This document shows, piece by piece, positions 36,046 through 44,994 of a DNA stretch of 64,000 nt. Both the position numbers and the translations under genes were made by a program. The number at the start of each line of letters is the position of its first letter. Within the stretch, counting starts at the first letter, position 1. Origin of the DNA: Sporosarcina quadrami (GTDB taxonomy: Bacteria; Bacillota; Bacilli; Bacillales_A; Planococcaceae); NCBI RefSeq assembly GCF_014836615.1, contig NZ_JACSQN010000005.1:62001-126000 (forward strand). The letters are read 5' to 3'. The notes beneath the pieces were generated by a model. That model did no database searches and had not been told where the DNA came from. It was given only the letters and a program-made list of their open reading frames with translations.

Positions 36046-36810
36046 TCATTTCTCATCTTCAATTAACTTCTTAACTGCATTAATCGCAACTTGAATAGCT
36101 GGTTCAATGTCATGAATCACGTGATTCGACAGACCTACTCTTTCCCGTTCTTGGTTTGCAACTGTTAAAAGAATCGTGCCACATCTTACTTTTAGGTAAC
36201 TAGCAACCGTAAATAACGATGCTGATTCCATTTCCGAACCTAGACACCCTAGCTCTATCCAAGCTTTCCATTTGCCTTGTAATTCATTACTGACAGGCAT
36301 CGACTCTGGAAAACGCTGTCCATAAAAAGAGTCCTTACAATGTACGACACCTACATGTGATTTTATCTGAGCCTCTTTCGCTGCTTGTATTAGTGCGCTG
36401 ACAATCTCATAGTCTGCAACCGCTGGAAACTCGATTGGTGCATATTCTTTACTAGTACCTTCCATACGAATTGCACCGGTTGCAACAATCAAATCGCCAC
36501 CTTGCACGTTTAAATCCATTCCTCCGCAAGTACCTACACGAATAAATGTATCTGCACCTGCATCTACCAGCTCCTGCATTGCAATAGCCGCACTTGGACC
36601 TCCGATTCCCGTTGAGGTGACACTTACCTTTACACCATCTAAATAACCTGTATACGTTATGTATTCTCTCTCATCAGCAATTTTCACAGCGTTATCTAAG
36701 TACTTTGCGATAAGTTCGCAGCGTTTAGGATCTCCAGGTAGAAGGACATATTTTCCTACTTCTCCGTGACGTACACCAATATGGAACTGCTTCCCGTCTG
36801 AATTTTTCAT
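36046..36810 (-). CDS. udp: Uridine phosphorylase-like nucleoside phosphorylase
   Basis: 254 residues, NP-I family. Phosphate and ribose motifs are [33 protein letters not shown] and [10 protein letters not shown]; the catalytic/ribose segment [14 protein letters not shown] contains the conserved E-M-E triad. The overall pattern ([20 protein letters not shown]) is closer to uridine phosphorylase than to DeoD or MTA nucleosidase. It splits nucleosides with phosphate to sugar-1-phosphate and base. GAGGAG precedes the ATG. An associated kinase-like gene lies downstream. Exact base preference is inferred. Confidence 0.85.
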   Translation of the reverse strand: MKNSDGKQFHIGVRHGEVGKYVLLPGDPKRCELIAKYLDNAVKIADEREYITYTGYLDGVKVSVTSTGIGGPSAAIAMQELVDAGADTFIRVGTCGGMDLNVQGGDLIVATGAIRMEGTSKEYAPIEFPAVADYEIVSALIQAAKEAQIKSHVGVVHCKDSFYGQRFPESMPVSNELQGKWKAWIELGCLGSEMESASLFTVASYLKVRCGTILLTVANQERERVGLSNHVIHDIEPAIQVAINAVKKLIEDEK

Positions 36811-36975
36811 TATCTTCTCCTCTTTTCTATTTATATTAGTTATGGGCTATATCATCGGATAATATTTCTACTCCCCAAACACCCATATGAACACTTCCTG
36901 ACTTTAAAATATAATCTTTAAAAAATTCAATACTCCAACAATAATATACCATAGTTAACCATAATAGTTATAAAT

Positions 36976-37004
36976 GAAAAAAAGCATCGCGACATGCGAT
37001 GCTC
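36976..37004 (-). terminator. Terminator downstream of ytxK
   Basis: On the minus strand AGCATCGC pairs with GCGATGCT across a five-base loop, followed by TTTTTTT (36976-36982 on the plus strand are A). It closes the tpx-ytxK region. Confidence 0.9.
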
Positions 37005-37034
37005 CAAAAACCAACTATTTGTTTGTTACTTTTT

Positions 37035-37946
37035 TCACTCTTCAACCCACTCATCGAATCTTTGAAGAAATGCACTCATCGCTTGCTTACTCGACAAGTT
37101 AGGCACTTTCGTCAACAATACATCACGCTTACCTACTATCTGTTCTGATGGTTTCTGCACGATCATAATGCTTTTTTCATGGACTGCATTTTTGAATAAA
37201 GAATCCGGTAACTGAATAACTGCACGGATAACCGCGTTCTTTTTCAAATACTTATGCAATATGTCTGACTGATCTGATTCAAACAACGTTGCAGGAACAA
37301 GATAAATACCATAACCGCCATCTTTCAAATGGTTCATGGACTGCTCGATGAAAAGATGGTGCGAGAAAGCATGGCCTTCTTCTGCCATCATTTCAAAATT
37401 GACTGCATTTTCATCATCTGGATAATAACCGACAGGCAAATCACAGACAACCATGTCAACAGGGTCAATCATTAAAGGACGTAGCGCGTCTTGCACGAAG
37501 AAATGAACCGGTTGTTCCATCAAATCTGCTGAAACAGCTGATAATCTGACTAATAGCTCGTCAATTTCAACACTAAATGCAGATACATTATCGCCGATTG
37601 AATTCATGACTGTGAACAATAAATTACCTGTTCCGGCTGCAGGATCAAGCAATGTAACCGATTCCTCTTGGACGAGTTTCGCAGCAAAATGTCCAATTAG
37701 CATTCCAATCGCGTCAGGTGTCATCTGATGATGAGATTGTACTTGCTGTTTCATCCCTTTTAATACAGCTAACTGGATACCACGTCTAATTTCTTCTTTT
37801 GATACGGTTGCAGTCAATTGAGGTAGTTGTTCACCCGAAAGCCATCTATTGCAAGCATCGATTACAGACTCCAAGTAGAGTCCTTCATTATTGGTTGCAG
37901 CAAAAGTATCGATAAACGTAAAAATATTTTCAGTATTTGTCGCCAT
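37035..37946 (-). CDS. ytxK: YtxK-like class I SAM-dependent methyltransferase
   Basis: 303 residues from the ATG at 37946 (MATNTENIFTFIDTF) behind GAGGG. Helical N-terminal region, then a SAM-binding motif VTLLDPAAGTGNLLFTVMN and a catalytic-type loop CDLPVGYYP, the YtxK variant of the N-P-P-Y/F motif of adenine-N6 methyltransferases. Related to the methylase subunit of type I systems but solitary: there is no restriction or specificity gene nearby, so DNA restriction is not supported. Substrate unknown. It follows tpx as in B. subtilis. Confidence 0.9.
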   Translation of the reverse strand: MATNTENIFTFIDTFAATNNEGLYLESVIDACNRWLSGEQLPQLTATVSKEEIRRGIQLAVLKGMKQQVQSHHQMTPDAIGMLIGHFAAKLVQEESVTLLDPAAGTGNLLFTVMNSIGDNVSAFSVEIDELLVRLSAVSADLMEQPVHFFVQDALRPLMIDPVDMVVCDLPVGYYPDDENAVNFEMMAEEGHAFSHHLFIEQSMNHLKDGGYGIYLVPATLFESDQSDILHKYLKKNAVIRAVIQLPDSLFKNAVHEKSIMIVQKPSEQIVGKRDVLLTKVPNLSSKQAMSAFLQRFDEWVEE

Positions 37947-38026
37947 TAATATCCCTCTTATCAAAGAATACCTTCAGATCATATTTGGATGCTGAAGGCT
38001 TCATCAGTAGTAGATTTTCAAACATT

Positions 38027-38055
38027 CAAAAGCCCACCCGTTTCCGAGTGGGCTG
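38027..38055 (-). terminator. Terminator downstream of tpx
   Basis: On the minus strand AGCCCACTCG pairs with CGGGTGGGCT around GAAA, followed by TTTGAATG. Strong stem, modest T-run. Confidence 0.75.
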
Positions 38056-38064
38056 GAGTATCAG

Positions 38065-38574
38065 TTATTCGTTTGTAAGCTTCTTAACTTCCTCAATCGC
38101 TTTATCATAGTCAGGATGATTTGTTACTTCCTGAACGTATTCGACATACGCCACTTTATCATCTTTACCAATGACAAAAATGGATCGAGCCAATAATCGA
38201 AGTTCTTTAATGGCCACTCCATACGCTTCGCCGAACGAAAGATCGCGATGATCGGATAATGTCTTCACATTTTTCACATCTTCAGCTGCTGTCCATCTCG
38301 CTTGTGCGAAAGGAAGGTCAACGGAAATTGTCAATACTTCCACGTCATCACCTAGTGATAGCGCTTCTTCGTTGAATTTACGGGTTTGTTCAGAACACAC
38401 CCCTGTATCAAGTGAAGGGACTACACTGATGAGCCTAATTTTACCTTTTGAATCATTTAGCGTAACTGGTTTCAAATCATTGGATAGAACTGTGAAATCG
38501 GGAGCTTTGTCTCCTGCTGCTACTTCCGTACCTAGCAATGTTACTGGGTTTTCTTTAAAAGTGACATGTACCAA
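38065..38574 (-). CDS. tpx: Thiol peroxidase Tpx, one-cysteine variant
   Basis: 169 residues from a TTG at 38574 with AAGGAGG eight bases upstream. Atypical 2-Cys peroxiredoxin fold with the peroxidatic Cys60 in PSLDTGVCSEQT and the family segment FAQARW followed by ELRLLARSIFVI. Reduces peroxides, particularly lipid hydroperoxides. In E. coli and B. subtilis Tpx a resolving cysteine lies in ARWCGA or ARFCGA; here the sequence is ARWTAAED, and Cys60 is the only cysteine in the protein. It would have to work as a 1-Cys enzyme with an external thiol. Same position next to ytxK as in B. subtilis. Confidence 0.95.
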   Translation of the reverse strand: MVHVTFKENPVTLLGTEVAAGDKAPDFTVLSNDLKPVTLNDSKGKIRLISVVPSLDTGVCSEQTRKFNEEALSLGDDVEVLTISVDLPFAQARWTAAEDVKNVKTLSDHRDLSFGEAYGVAIKELRLLARSIFVIGKDDKVAYVEYVQEVTNHPDYDKAIEEVKKLTNE

Positions 38575-38608
38575 ATAAGACGCCTCCTTATCATTTCACT
38601 TTATTCTA

Positions 38609-39193
38609 CTAAACAATTGTTCCACCTTGCAACTCATCACTCTTAAGCTCACGCTTGTATGTCACAACTTCCCTTTCAAAAGTCTGTTCATGAATAACAT
38701 GCGTATCTGCGAACAGGTCATGTACAGCTTCCTTTTTAGGCATGAAGATGACGAGCAGATAAGGGATTGTAAGCAACTTCGAAATAAAACGGCCGATTAC
38801 TTCGCGGAATAAAATATTCCCCCACGTTAAGCGGCTTCCATTTGTGCTCACAACTTTTATGCCTAAGATCATTTTACCGACTGTCTGACTGAATATTTTT
38901 GTCATGACCGCAAAATAGGAAAGGAACAAAATGAGTAAAACAACTTTATACGGACTAAATAGAAGAAAACCTGGATTGCTAATCGGGATATCGATAATTC
39001 TAAATAACGGCTTGATTATGATACCACTAATTGCGGAGACGATTAATAAATCTATTAAATATGCCCAAAATCGTGTCCAAAATCCAGCAAATTTCGGTCG
39101 GAATTTTTCAGTTTGAACGCTTTCGTAAACAGGTGGCAGCACAGGATCAGGAAGTTGTGCCGGTTCTTGTGTATGCTCAATATGATCCGTCAT
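38609..39193 (-). CDS. yteJ: YteJ-like RDD-family membrane protein
   Basis: 194 residues. Pro/Glu-rich cytoplasmic start, then the RDD signature (FAGFWTRFWAYLIDLLIVSA) and further helices near 78-100 and 130-150, with SQTVGKMILGIKVVSTNG between. C-terminal tail is charged. Function of the family is largely unknown. It begins 12 bases after sppA ends; B. subtilis SppA and YteJ are encoded together and implicated in resistance to lantibiotics and antimicrobial peptides, YteJ acting as SppA inhibitor. Confidence 0.9.
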   Translation of the reverse strand: MTDHIEHTQEPAQLPDPVLPPVYESVQTEKFRPKFAGFWTRFWAYLIDLLIVSAISGIIIKPLFRIIDIPISNPGFLLFSPYKVVLLILFLSYFAVMTKIFSQTVGKMILGIKVVSTNGSRLTWGNILFREVIGRFISKLLTIPYLLVIFMPKKEAVHDLFADTHVIHEQTFEREVVTYKRELKSDELQGGTIV

Positions 39194-39205
39194 TCAAACC
39201 CCTCC

Positions 39206-40213
39206 TTATCTTTCACCATATAAATACATCATGCGCGGAGCATTGTGATCAGTTAGAATTTTAGCAATCAATTCAGATTCCACGTCACGGCCGAACATAT
39301 TCCCAACTTTCACACCGAAAATCGAACTGAAACTATCCATAGGAGAGTATTCGAAAACTGTCGCATTTTCTAACTCATGATCCACTTTAATGGCATCGAT
39401 TACGTCACCGATTTTGCCAAACTCATCGGCAAGGCCTGCTTCAATTGCTTGCCTTCCGTTCATGACACGGCCATCCGCGACTTTTTTCACTTCTGCAGTC
39501 GTCATATCGCGACCTTCAGCAATAATGTCGACAAAGCGTTCGTAGGAATCATTGATCATGTCTTGGAGCATAGTGCGCTCTTCTTTTGTCATTTCACGTG
39601 AACTGCTCATCATGTCTTTATATGGACCTGTTTTAATTGTATTAAAATCAATTCCAATTTTGTCCGCAAGTTTTGCATAATTGATACTCTCCATTATGAC
39701 ACCAATGGATCCGGTAATCGTTTCCGGATGGACAAAGATTTTTTCCGCAGGTGCTGATACATAATAGCCACCTGAAGCAGCCATTCCGCCCATGGAGACA
39801 TATATAGGGATTTCCTTTTCAATTTGAATTGCTCGGATTGTATCATATATATCCGATGATTCCAGTACACCTCCACCAGGCGTGTCTACGGACAGAACGA
39901 CGCCTTTGACAGTCGGATCTTCCAAGACATCAAACAATTGAGACATGAACATTTGATGGTTGTAACCGACTGCGCCAAATAATGTTCCCCCGCCAGTATC
40001 TTGAATGACACCATTTAACGACAAAACAGCTATCCGATCCCGCCCTGCACCTTGCTCAATGACCAATTCTTCATATCCGGTATTTGCAGCAGTCAAATTT
40101 TCAAACATACTGTTAAAGTCCCTTGTAAATATGTACGATAGCGAGTTCACTCCGACTGATATGAAAACTAGAACGGACGCAACTATAATGGCTATCACTC
40201 GTTTAATCGGCAT
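39206..40213 (-). CDS. sppA: Signal peptide peptidase SppA
   Basis: 335 residues with an N-terminal membrane anchor (about 5-28) and an S49 protease domain. The catalytic dyad is visible as Ser147 (MGGMAASGGYYVS) and Lys199 (IKTGPYKDMMS), identical in number to B. subtilis SppA. Oxyanion segment is SVDTPGGGVLESSDIYD. It digests leftover signal peptides and probably cell-surface peptides. AAGGGG precedes the ATG. It heads the sppA-yteJ unit. A C-terminal tail after about 290 is long enough to tuck into the active sites of the octamer, as in B. subtilis. Confidence 0.95.
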   Translation of the reverse strand: MPIKRVIAIIVASVLVFISVGVNSLSYIFTRDFNSMFENLTAANTGYEELVIEQGAGRDRIAVLSLNGVIQDTGGGTLFGAVGYNHQMFMSQLFDVLEDPTVKGVVLSVDTPGGGVLESSDIYDTIRAIQIEKEIPIYVSMGGMAASGGYYVSAPAEKIFVHPETITGSIGVIMESINYAKLADKIGIDFNTIKTGPYKDMMSSSREMTKEERTMLQDMINDSYERFVDIIAEGRDMTTAEVKKVADGRVMNGRQAIEAGLADEFGKIGDVIDAIKVDHELENATVFEYSPMDSFSSIFGVKVGNMFGRDVESELIAKILTDHNAPRMMYLYGER

Positions 40214-40302
40214 TAAATTTTTCCCCTTTCGTTATACACCCATTATATACGTTTCAACAAGTAGAAATGTTTCATTTATCTGTACGACAACGATTTTCAC
40301 TA

Positions 40303-41211
40303 TTAAGAATGCGCATTTCTTCTTACCAACACTGATTCGTACACTTTTGAAACAGTGAAAATGATAAGTGCCAACCATATGATTGAAAACGACATAAACT
40401 CCATTTTTCCAAACGACTCATCGTATACAAAAACACCAATAATGAGCATCATCGTTGGAGCAATGTATTGTATAAAACCTGCAACATATAACGGAATCAT
40501 CTGCACACCTTTTGCATACATGACGAGTGGCAGTGCAGTTGCGATTCCTGTTAAGATGAGCAATAGATCCGTTTTCAAATCGGCATGTAAAAATACAGCG
40601 TCTTGTCGAGCGAACAACCATAAATAATATCCTGCTGCAAACGGCACAATGAAGCACGTCTCAATTGCCAATCCACGTAAAGCGTCCAAACGTATACTTT
40701 TCTTAATAAAACCATAAAAAGAAAACGACAATGCCAGTCCTATAGCAATCCATGGAATTGTACCATATGAAATTGCTAATATGACGACGCCGACTACCGC
40801 TAATAAAAACGCTGATTTTTGTGCAGGCGACAGTTTTTCTTTCAAAAAGAATACGCCAAGCAAAACAGAAACAAGTGGGTTTATGTAATAGCCTAAACTG
40901 GTTTGAACAATAAAGTCATGATTGACTGCCCATATATATATGAACCAATTCGTCGTAATGAGTATAGATGCCAGATAAAGTCCCCAAAACTGCTTTTTTG
41001 TTTTCCATAATTCTTTAAAGTCCATAAACAATTGTTTGTGATCTTTGAGTATGACGACTGCCAAGATGGTAAATATGAATGCCCAAACGATACGTCCTGT
41101 TAAAATTTCACTGCTTTGCACATGGTTCAGATGCTTCCAATAAATCGGCATGAAGCCCCAAATCAGAAAAGATCCAACAACCCACACCACACCGTTCTTT
41201 TCCGATTGCAT
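40303..41211 (-). CDS. rarD: RarD-like EamA-family transporter
   Basis: 302 residues with ten hydrophobic helices in two EamA repeats. The RarD start is clear: VWVVGSFLIWGFMPIYWKHL. Members export small metabolites; RarD was first linked to chloramphenicol sensitivity, but the substrate here is unknown. AAGGAGG precedes the ATG. It stands alone between the acyl-CoA ligase terminator and sppA. Confidence 0.9.
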   Translation of the reverse strand: MQSEKNGVVWVVGSFLIWGFMPIYWKHLNHVQSSEILTGRIVWAFIFTILAVVILKDHKQLFMDFKELWKTKKQFWGLYLASILITTNWFIYIWAVNHDFIVQTSLGYYINPLVSVLLGVFFLKEKLSPAQKSAFLLAVVGVVILAISYGTIPWIAIGLALSFSFYGFIKKSIRLDALRGLAIETCFIVPFAAGYYLWLFARQDAVFLHADLKTDLLLILTGIATALPLVMYAKGVQMIPLYVAGFIQYIAPTMMLIIGVFVYDESFGKMEFMSFSIIWLALIIFTVSKVYESVLVRRNAHS

Positions 41212-41281
41212 TGATGTTCCTCCTTACTCTTTTAAAGAATAGTCCAAGTATAGACCGTTCATTAGATGACGTAAAGATATT

Positions 41282-41323
41282 AAAAAACCGCCGTTAAATC
41301 GTAGACGATTTGAACGGGCGGTA
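41282..41323 (-). terminator. Terminator downstream of the acyl-CoA ligase
   Basis: On the minus strand ACCGCCCGTTCAAATCG pairs with CGATTTAACGGCGGT around TCTA, followed by TTTTT. Confidence 0.92.
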
Positions 41324-41329
41324 ACATCA

Positions 41330-42907
41330 TTATTTTTCTTGTTCAAGTCTTCTAAGTTGAACTCGCATAATCTTTCCTGATGCAGTTTTCGGCAACTCCT
41401 CAACAAATTCAATTTTCCTTGGATATTTATAAGGAGCGGTCATTTCTTTTACATGATCTTGCAGCTCTTGGACGAGACTGTCGTTACATGCCGCCATTGT
41501 TGGATTCCTCAATACGATAAATGCTTTGACAATGCTTCCTCTCGTTTCATCCGGACTACCGATTACCGCACATTCCCTTACAGCGGGATGTTTCGTTAGT
41601 GCATCTTCCACTTCAAACGGTCCAATTGTATATCCTGAACTAATAATAATATCGTCTCCACGACCTTCAAACCAGAAGTATCCGTCTTCATCGAGTTTGG
41701 CTCTGTCACCAGTGACATAGTATCCATTTCTGAATTGCATTTTCGTCCGTTCAGGATCATTCAAATACTCTTTGAATAACGCTGGAGTCGACATATGGAC
41801 CGCGATATCTCCAACTTCTCCTGGAGTTACAGGTCTACCTTCTTCATCTATGATTTCCACACGGTTCCCTGGAGTTGGCTTGCCCATCGACCCAGGTTTT
41901 GCTTCCATTCCGAGCATCGTTCCGACTAGCAACGTATTTTCGGTCTGGCCATAACCATCCCTTACCGAAAGATTGAACGTACGCTTGAAAATATCAATAA
42001 CTTCACGGTTAAGCGGTTCGCCAGCTGACACTGCACTGCGCAATGAAGATAGATCGTATTCCGCAAGATTTTCTGCTTTAGCCATGAATCTGTATTCTGT
42101 AGGTGTACAACAAAGGACATTTACTTCATATTTTTTAATCATTTCTAAATAGACATTGGTGTCAAACTTGCCATCGTATACTAACCCGGTGGCACCACTA
42201 CCTAGAACCGATAAGAAAGGTGTCCATATCCACTTCTGCCATCCAGGAGCGGCAGTAGCCCACACGATATCACTTTGCTGTATGCCTAACCAATTTGGTC
42301 CCGTCGTCCGCAAATGAGCATAACCCCATCCATGTGAATGTACAACGCCTTTCGGTTTACCCGTCGTGCCTGAAGTATAAGATAAAAAAGCCATATCGGA
42401 ATTTGCGGTGTCTGTCGTTTTAAAATCTGCAGACGCGTTTTCCATTAGCTCCGTCAATGATTTCTGTCCTTTTTCCGCTTTCCCAATGACAAATAGCTGT
42501 ACATCATTTAAGTTACTGACAGATTCCAACTGATCTGTGAAAGCGTCGTACGCAACAATCGCTTTCGCTCCACTATGTTCCAATCTGTATTCCATATCTG
42601 AAGCACGTAACATTTCAGAACTTGGAATGACGACGATTCCGGCTTTTAAAGCGCCGATATATGTACTATAAGCCTCAATAAGACGCGGCACCATTATGAG
42701 GATGACATCCCCTTTTTTCAAGCCATTTGCCATAAGAACATTTGCCACTCTGTTAGCAGAAGCTATCAGTTCTTCATATGTTATCGTTTTTTCATTTCCC
42801 GCAGCATCAACATGAATCAGCGCTTGCTTGTTTGCATCTTCCGCATACTTTTCGAATTCGGAAACAATATTGTATTCTTTCGGTGCTAACAACTCTTCTC
42901 GGTTCAT
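41330..42907 (-). CDS. mbcS: Acyl-CoA synthetase, MbcS/YtcI-like
   Basis: 525 residues, ANL superfamily. A3 motif SYTSGTTGKPKGVVHSHG, acceptor-site A5 DGYGQTENT, A7 YVTGDRAKLDEDGYFWFEGR and the catalytic Lys in the C-terminal LPKTASGKIMR. It activates a carboxylic acid with ATP to acyl-AMP and then forms the CoA thioester. Its position beside the SASP gene equals B. subtilis ytcI (mbcS), which acts on branched short-chain acids for membrane lipid synthesis; substrate identity here is by synteny. The usual second acetate-specific residues of AcsA are not apparent to me. It ends in its own terminator. Confidence 0.85.
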   Translation of the reverse strand: MNREELLAPKEYNIVSEFEKYAEDANKQALIHVDAAGNEKTITYEELIASANRVANVLMANGLKKGDVILIMVPRLIEAYSTYIGALKAGIVVIPSSEMLRASDMEYRLEHSGAKAIVAYDAFTDQLESVSNLNDVQLFVIGKAEKGQKSLTELMENASADFKTTDTANSDMAFLSYTSGTTGKPKGVVHSHGWGYAHLRTTGPNWLGIQQSDIVWATAAPGWQKWIWTPFLSVLGSGATGLVYDGKFDTNVYLEMIKKYEVNVLCCTPTEYRFMAKAENLAEYDLSSLRSAVSAGEPLNREVIDIFKRTFNLSVRDGYGQTENTLLVGTMLGMEAKPGSMGKPTPGNRVEIIDEEGRPVTPGEVGDIAVHMSTPALFKEYLNDPERTKMQFRNGYYVTGDRAKLDEDGYFWFEGRGDDIIISSGYTIGPFEVEDALTKHPAVRECAVIGSPDETRGSIVKAFIVLRNPTMAACNDSLVQELQDHVKEMTAPYKYPRKIEFVEELPKTASGKIMRVQLRRLEQEK

Positions 42908-43048
42908 ATGCGTTCTCCCCCTTTACGTATGAGACAATTATACAAACTGACACCTGAAATTTCAAAACAAACAAACTCTTCTTTTTCCTTTTTCCGAATA
43001 GTTCTTTGTTAGTTCGTCGATACTAATCAATAATGAACAATGAAATTG

Positions 43049-43080
43049 AAAAACCGCCCCGGAAGATTTCCGGAGCGATT
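43049..43080 (-). terminator. Terminator of SASP gene, copy 1
   Basis: On the minus strand AATCGCTCCGGAA pairs with TTCCGGGGCGGTT (G-U pairs allowed), followed by TTT. The copy-2 terminator has the same design. Confidence 0.85.
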
Positions 43081-43093
43081 CTCAGAGCGTTTT

Positions 43094-43297
43094 TTATTTC
43101 TGGTAACCGTTCATTTGTGATTGAGCTTGACGCACTAATCGCTTAGTAATTTCTCCGCCGACGGATCCGTTGGCACGCGATGAAGCATCAGGTCCAAGTT
43201 GCACACCAAATTCCTGTGCAATTTCATACTTCATTTGGTCAATAGCTTGTTGTACCCCTGGTACGAGGAGTTGGTTTGAACTGTTGTTGTTTGTCAT
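43094..43297 (-). CDS. Alpha/beta-type small acid-soluble spore protein, copy 1
   Basis: 67 residues. SASP family: [20 protein letters not shown] holds the germination-protease cleavage site (after EIA), followed by [20 protein letters not shown], the DNA-binding helix. It saturates spore DNA, stabilises the A-like form and protects against UV. Differs from copy 2 at two residues. A strong AAGGAGGTGA precedes the ATG, and a sigma-G-type promoter lies about 25 bases further up. Confidence 0.97.
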   Translation of the reverse strand: MTNNNSSNQLLVPGVQQAIDQMKYEIAQEFGVQLGPDASSRANGSVGGEITKRLVRQAQSQMNGYQK

Positions 43298-43321
43298 GTC
43301 GTTGTCACCTCCTTGTAACTA

Positions 43322-43350
43322 TAGAATGCTCGGTATTCGAAAAATCATGC
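43322..43350 (-). promoter_or_regulatory. Sigma-G-type promoter of SASP copy 1
   Basis: On the minus strand GCATG (43346-43350), 17-base spacer, CATTCTA (43322-43328). Fits the forespore consensus GHATR-N17/18-CATWHTA at every position. Confidence 0.85.
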
Positions 43351-43448
43351 AGAAGTATTCTTAAATTTTTTTCGTATCCAGACTCCTACGTAAATGTGGC
43401 TTAAATTTTTATTGTAGTCAATACTACAGGCGAAAAGAACTTTAATTG

Positions 43449-43480
43449 AAAAATCGCCCCGGGAAATTCCCAGAGCGATT
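43449..43480 (-). terminator. Terminator of SASP gene, copy 2
   Basis: On the minus strand AATCGCTCTGGGAA pairs with TTCCCGGGGCGATT, followed by TTT. Lies between the two SASP genes. Confidence 0.85.
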
Positions 43481-43495
43481 CTTCCTTGCTACTAA

Positions 43496-43699
43496 TTATT
43501 TTTGGTAACCGTTCATTTGTGATTGAGCTTGACGCACTAATCGCTTAGTAATTTCTCCGCCGACGGATCCGTTGGCACGCGATGATGCATCAGGTCCAAG
43601 TTGTACACCAAATTCTTGTGCAATTTCATACTTCATTTGGTCAAGAGCTTGTTGTACTCCTGGTACGAGGAGTTGGTTTGAACTGTTGTTGTTTGGCAT
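43496..43699 (-). CDS. Alpha/beta-type small acid-soluble spore protein, copy 2
   Basis: 67 residues, identical to copy 1 except at positions 2 (Pro for Thr) and 19 (Leu for Ile). The gene, the ribosome site, the promoter and the terminator are all duplicated, so this is a tandem duplication of a whole transcription unit about 400 bases long. Product binds spore DNA. The first B. subtilis gene at this position is sspA. Confidence 0.97.
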   Translation of the reverse strand: MPNNNSSNQLLVPGVQQALDQMKYEIAQEFGVQLGPDASSRANGSVGGEITKRLVRQAQSQMNGYQK

Positions 43700-43723
43700 G
43701 TCGTTGTCACCTCCTTGTGACTA

Positions 43724-43752
43724 TAGAATGGTCTCTATTTAAAAAATCATGC
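43724..43752 (-). promoter_or_regulatory. Sigma-G-type promoter of SASP copy 2
   Basis: On the minus strand GCATG (43748-43752), 17-base spacer, CATTCTA (43724-43730); same hexamers and spacing as copy 1 although the spacer itself differs. Confidence 0.85.
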
Positions 43753-43782
43753 AGGAGGATTCATTGGTAATTACTAACATAT

Positions 43783-44991
43783 TCACAACAAATCATCAAA
43801 TACTTCAACGTCTTCATGTAACTCGGAAGCTTCAATGACTGTCCGGTTTTTGACAGCCTCTTCAATCAACTCATGGAAGTCGAGGAAACTTTCATAGTAA
43901 TGGACTTTCTCAAGTTTCGGTTTCGTTTTCGGACTGGAAGGCGTAAATATTGTACAGCAGTCTTCATAAGGTCTGATGGATATATCATACGTTCCGATTT
44001 GTTGTGAAATTGCGATGATTTCAAGTTTATCCATAGCAATAAGAGGACGCAAAATCGGTGTGGACGTCACTTCATTTATAGCTGTCATACTTTCAAGTGT
44101 CTGACTTGCGACTTGCCCCAAACTTTCACCCGTTATTATACCGTGCGCCTTAATCTCTTCTCTAACACGATCTGCAACTTGCAGCATCATCCTTCTCGTC
44201 GTCGTCATCGAGATGTTAGCAGGAACCTGTTTCACAACCGCTTGTTGAAGCTCTGTAAAAGGGATGATATGCAATCTTACAGACGCACCGAATGTACATA
44301 ACTTCTCTGCAAGATCCATCACTTTCCGTTGCGCCAACTCGCTTGTATATGGAGGGCTTGCAAAGTGGATTGCATCAATCGACATGCCGCGCTTCATCAT
44401 TTGATAACCTGCAACTGGACTGTCTATACCACCTGACAACATTAATAATGAATTGCCATTTGAACCTACTGGCATTCCACCAGCACCTTTTATTACTTCA
44501 GATGTCAGGAATGCTCCTTCTTTGCGAATATCGACGAGCAACACGATATCTGGCTTTTTCATTTGAACAATTAAACCTGGACAATGACTTAATACATATC
44601 CGCCAACTTCTCGTTGGATTTCAGAAGTGACCAGTGGAAACTCTTTATCTTGTCGTTTAACTTCAACTTTGAATGTCTTGCCTTCAGTTGGACTTGAACC
44701 AATCACTTCTACCGCTTTTTGCTGGATGGTTTTTAAATCAGCTTTACATTGAGCTACAGGACTGAACGATTGGATGCCGAACACGTGCGGTAGCCGTTCA
44801 AGTGCTTTTTTCAACTCATCCGATTCCTCAGCCATTAAAAACATGCGATCACGCTCTGCACGTAAATGAATTGACTTCAAATCCATCATTGCACTAGTAA
44901 TATTATTTTTTAACTTACGGATAAACAAGCTGCGATTACGTCCTTTTAGTGAGATTTCACCGTAACGTATTAATATCTCATTCCATTCCAT
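43783..44991 (-). CDS. thiI: tRNA 4-thiouridine synthetase ThiI
   Basis: 402 residues, the short form without the C-terminal rhodanese domain found in E. coli. N-terminal ferredoxin-like and THUMP domains (IRYGEISLKGRNRSLFIRKL, then to about 165) bind tRNA; the PP-loop adenylation motif is MLSGGIDSPVAGYQMMKRGM. It makes s4U8 in tRNA and shares sulfur from the NifS-type desulfurase encoded immediately upstream (four bases between stop and ATG), a conserved pair in Bacilli. Lacking rhodanese, it must take sulfur directly from NifS. Confidence 0.96.
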   Translation of the reverse strand: MEWNEILIRYGEISLKGRNRSLFIRKLKNNITSAMMDLKSIHLRAERDRMFLMAEESDELKKALERLPHVFGIQSFSPVAQCKADLKTIQQKAVEVIGSSPTEGKTFKVEVKRQDKEFPLVTSEIQREVGGYVLSHCPGLIVQMKKPDIVLLVDIRKEGAFLTSEVIKGAGGMPVGSNGNSLLMLSGGIDSPVAGYQMMKRGMSIDAIHFASPPYTSELAQRKVMDLAEKLCTFGASVRLHIIPFTELQQAVVKQVPANISMTTTRRMMLQVADRVREEIKAHGIITGESLGQVASQTLESMTAINEVTSTPILRPLIAMDKLEIIAISQQIGTYDISIRPYEDCCTIFTPSSPKTKPKLEKVHYYESFLDFHELIEEAVKNRTVIEASELHEDVEVFDDLL

Positions 44992-44994
44992 CTC

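Noticed and set aside
37035..37946. ytxK as part of a restriction-modification system
   Set aside because: No endonuclease or specificity subunit is nearby and the family is usually solitary in Bacilli.
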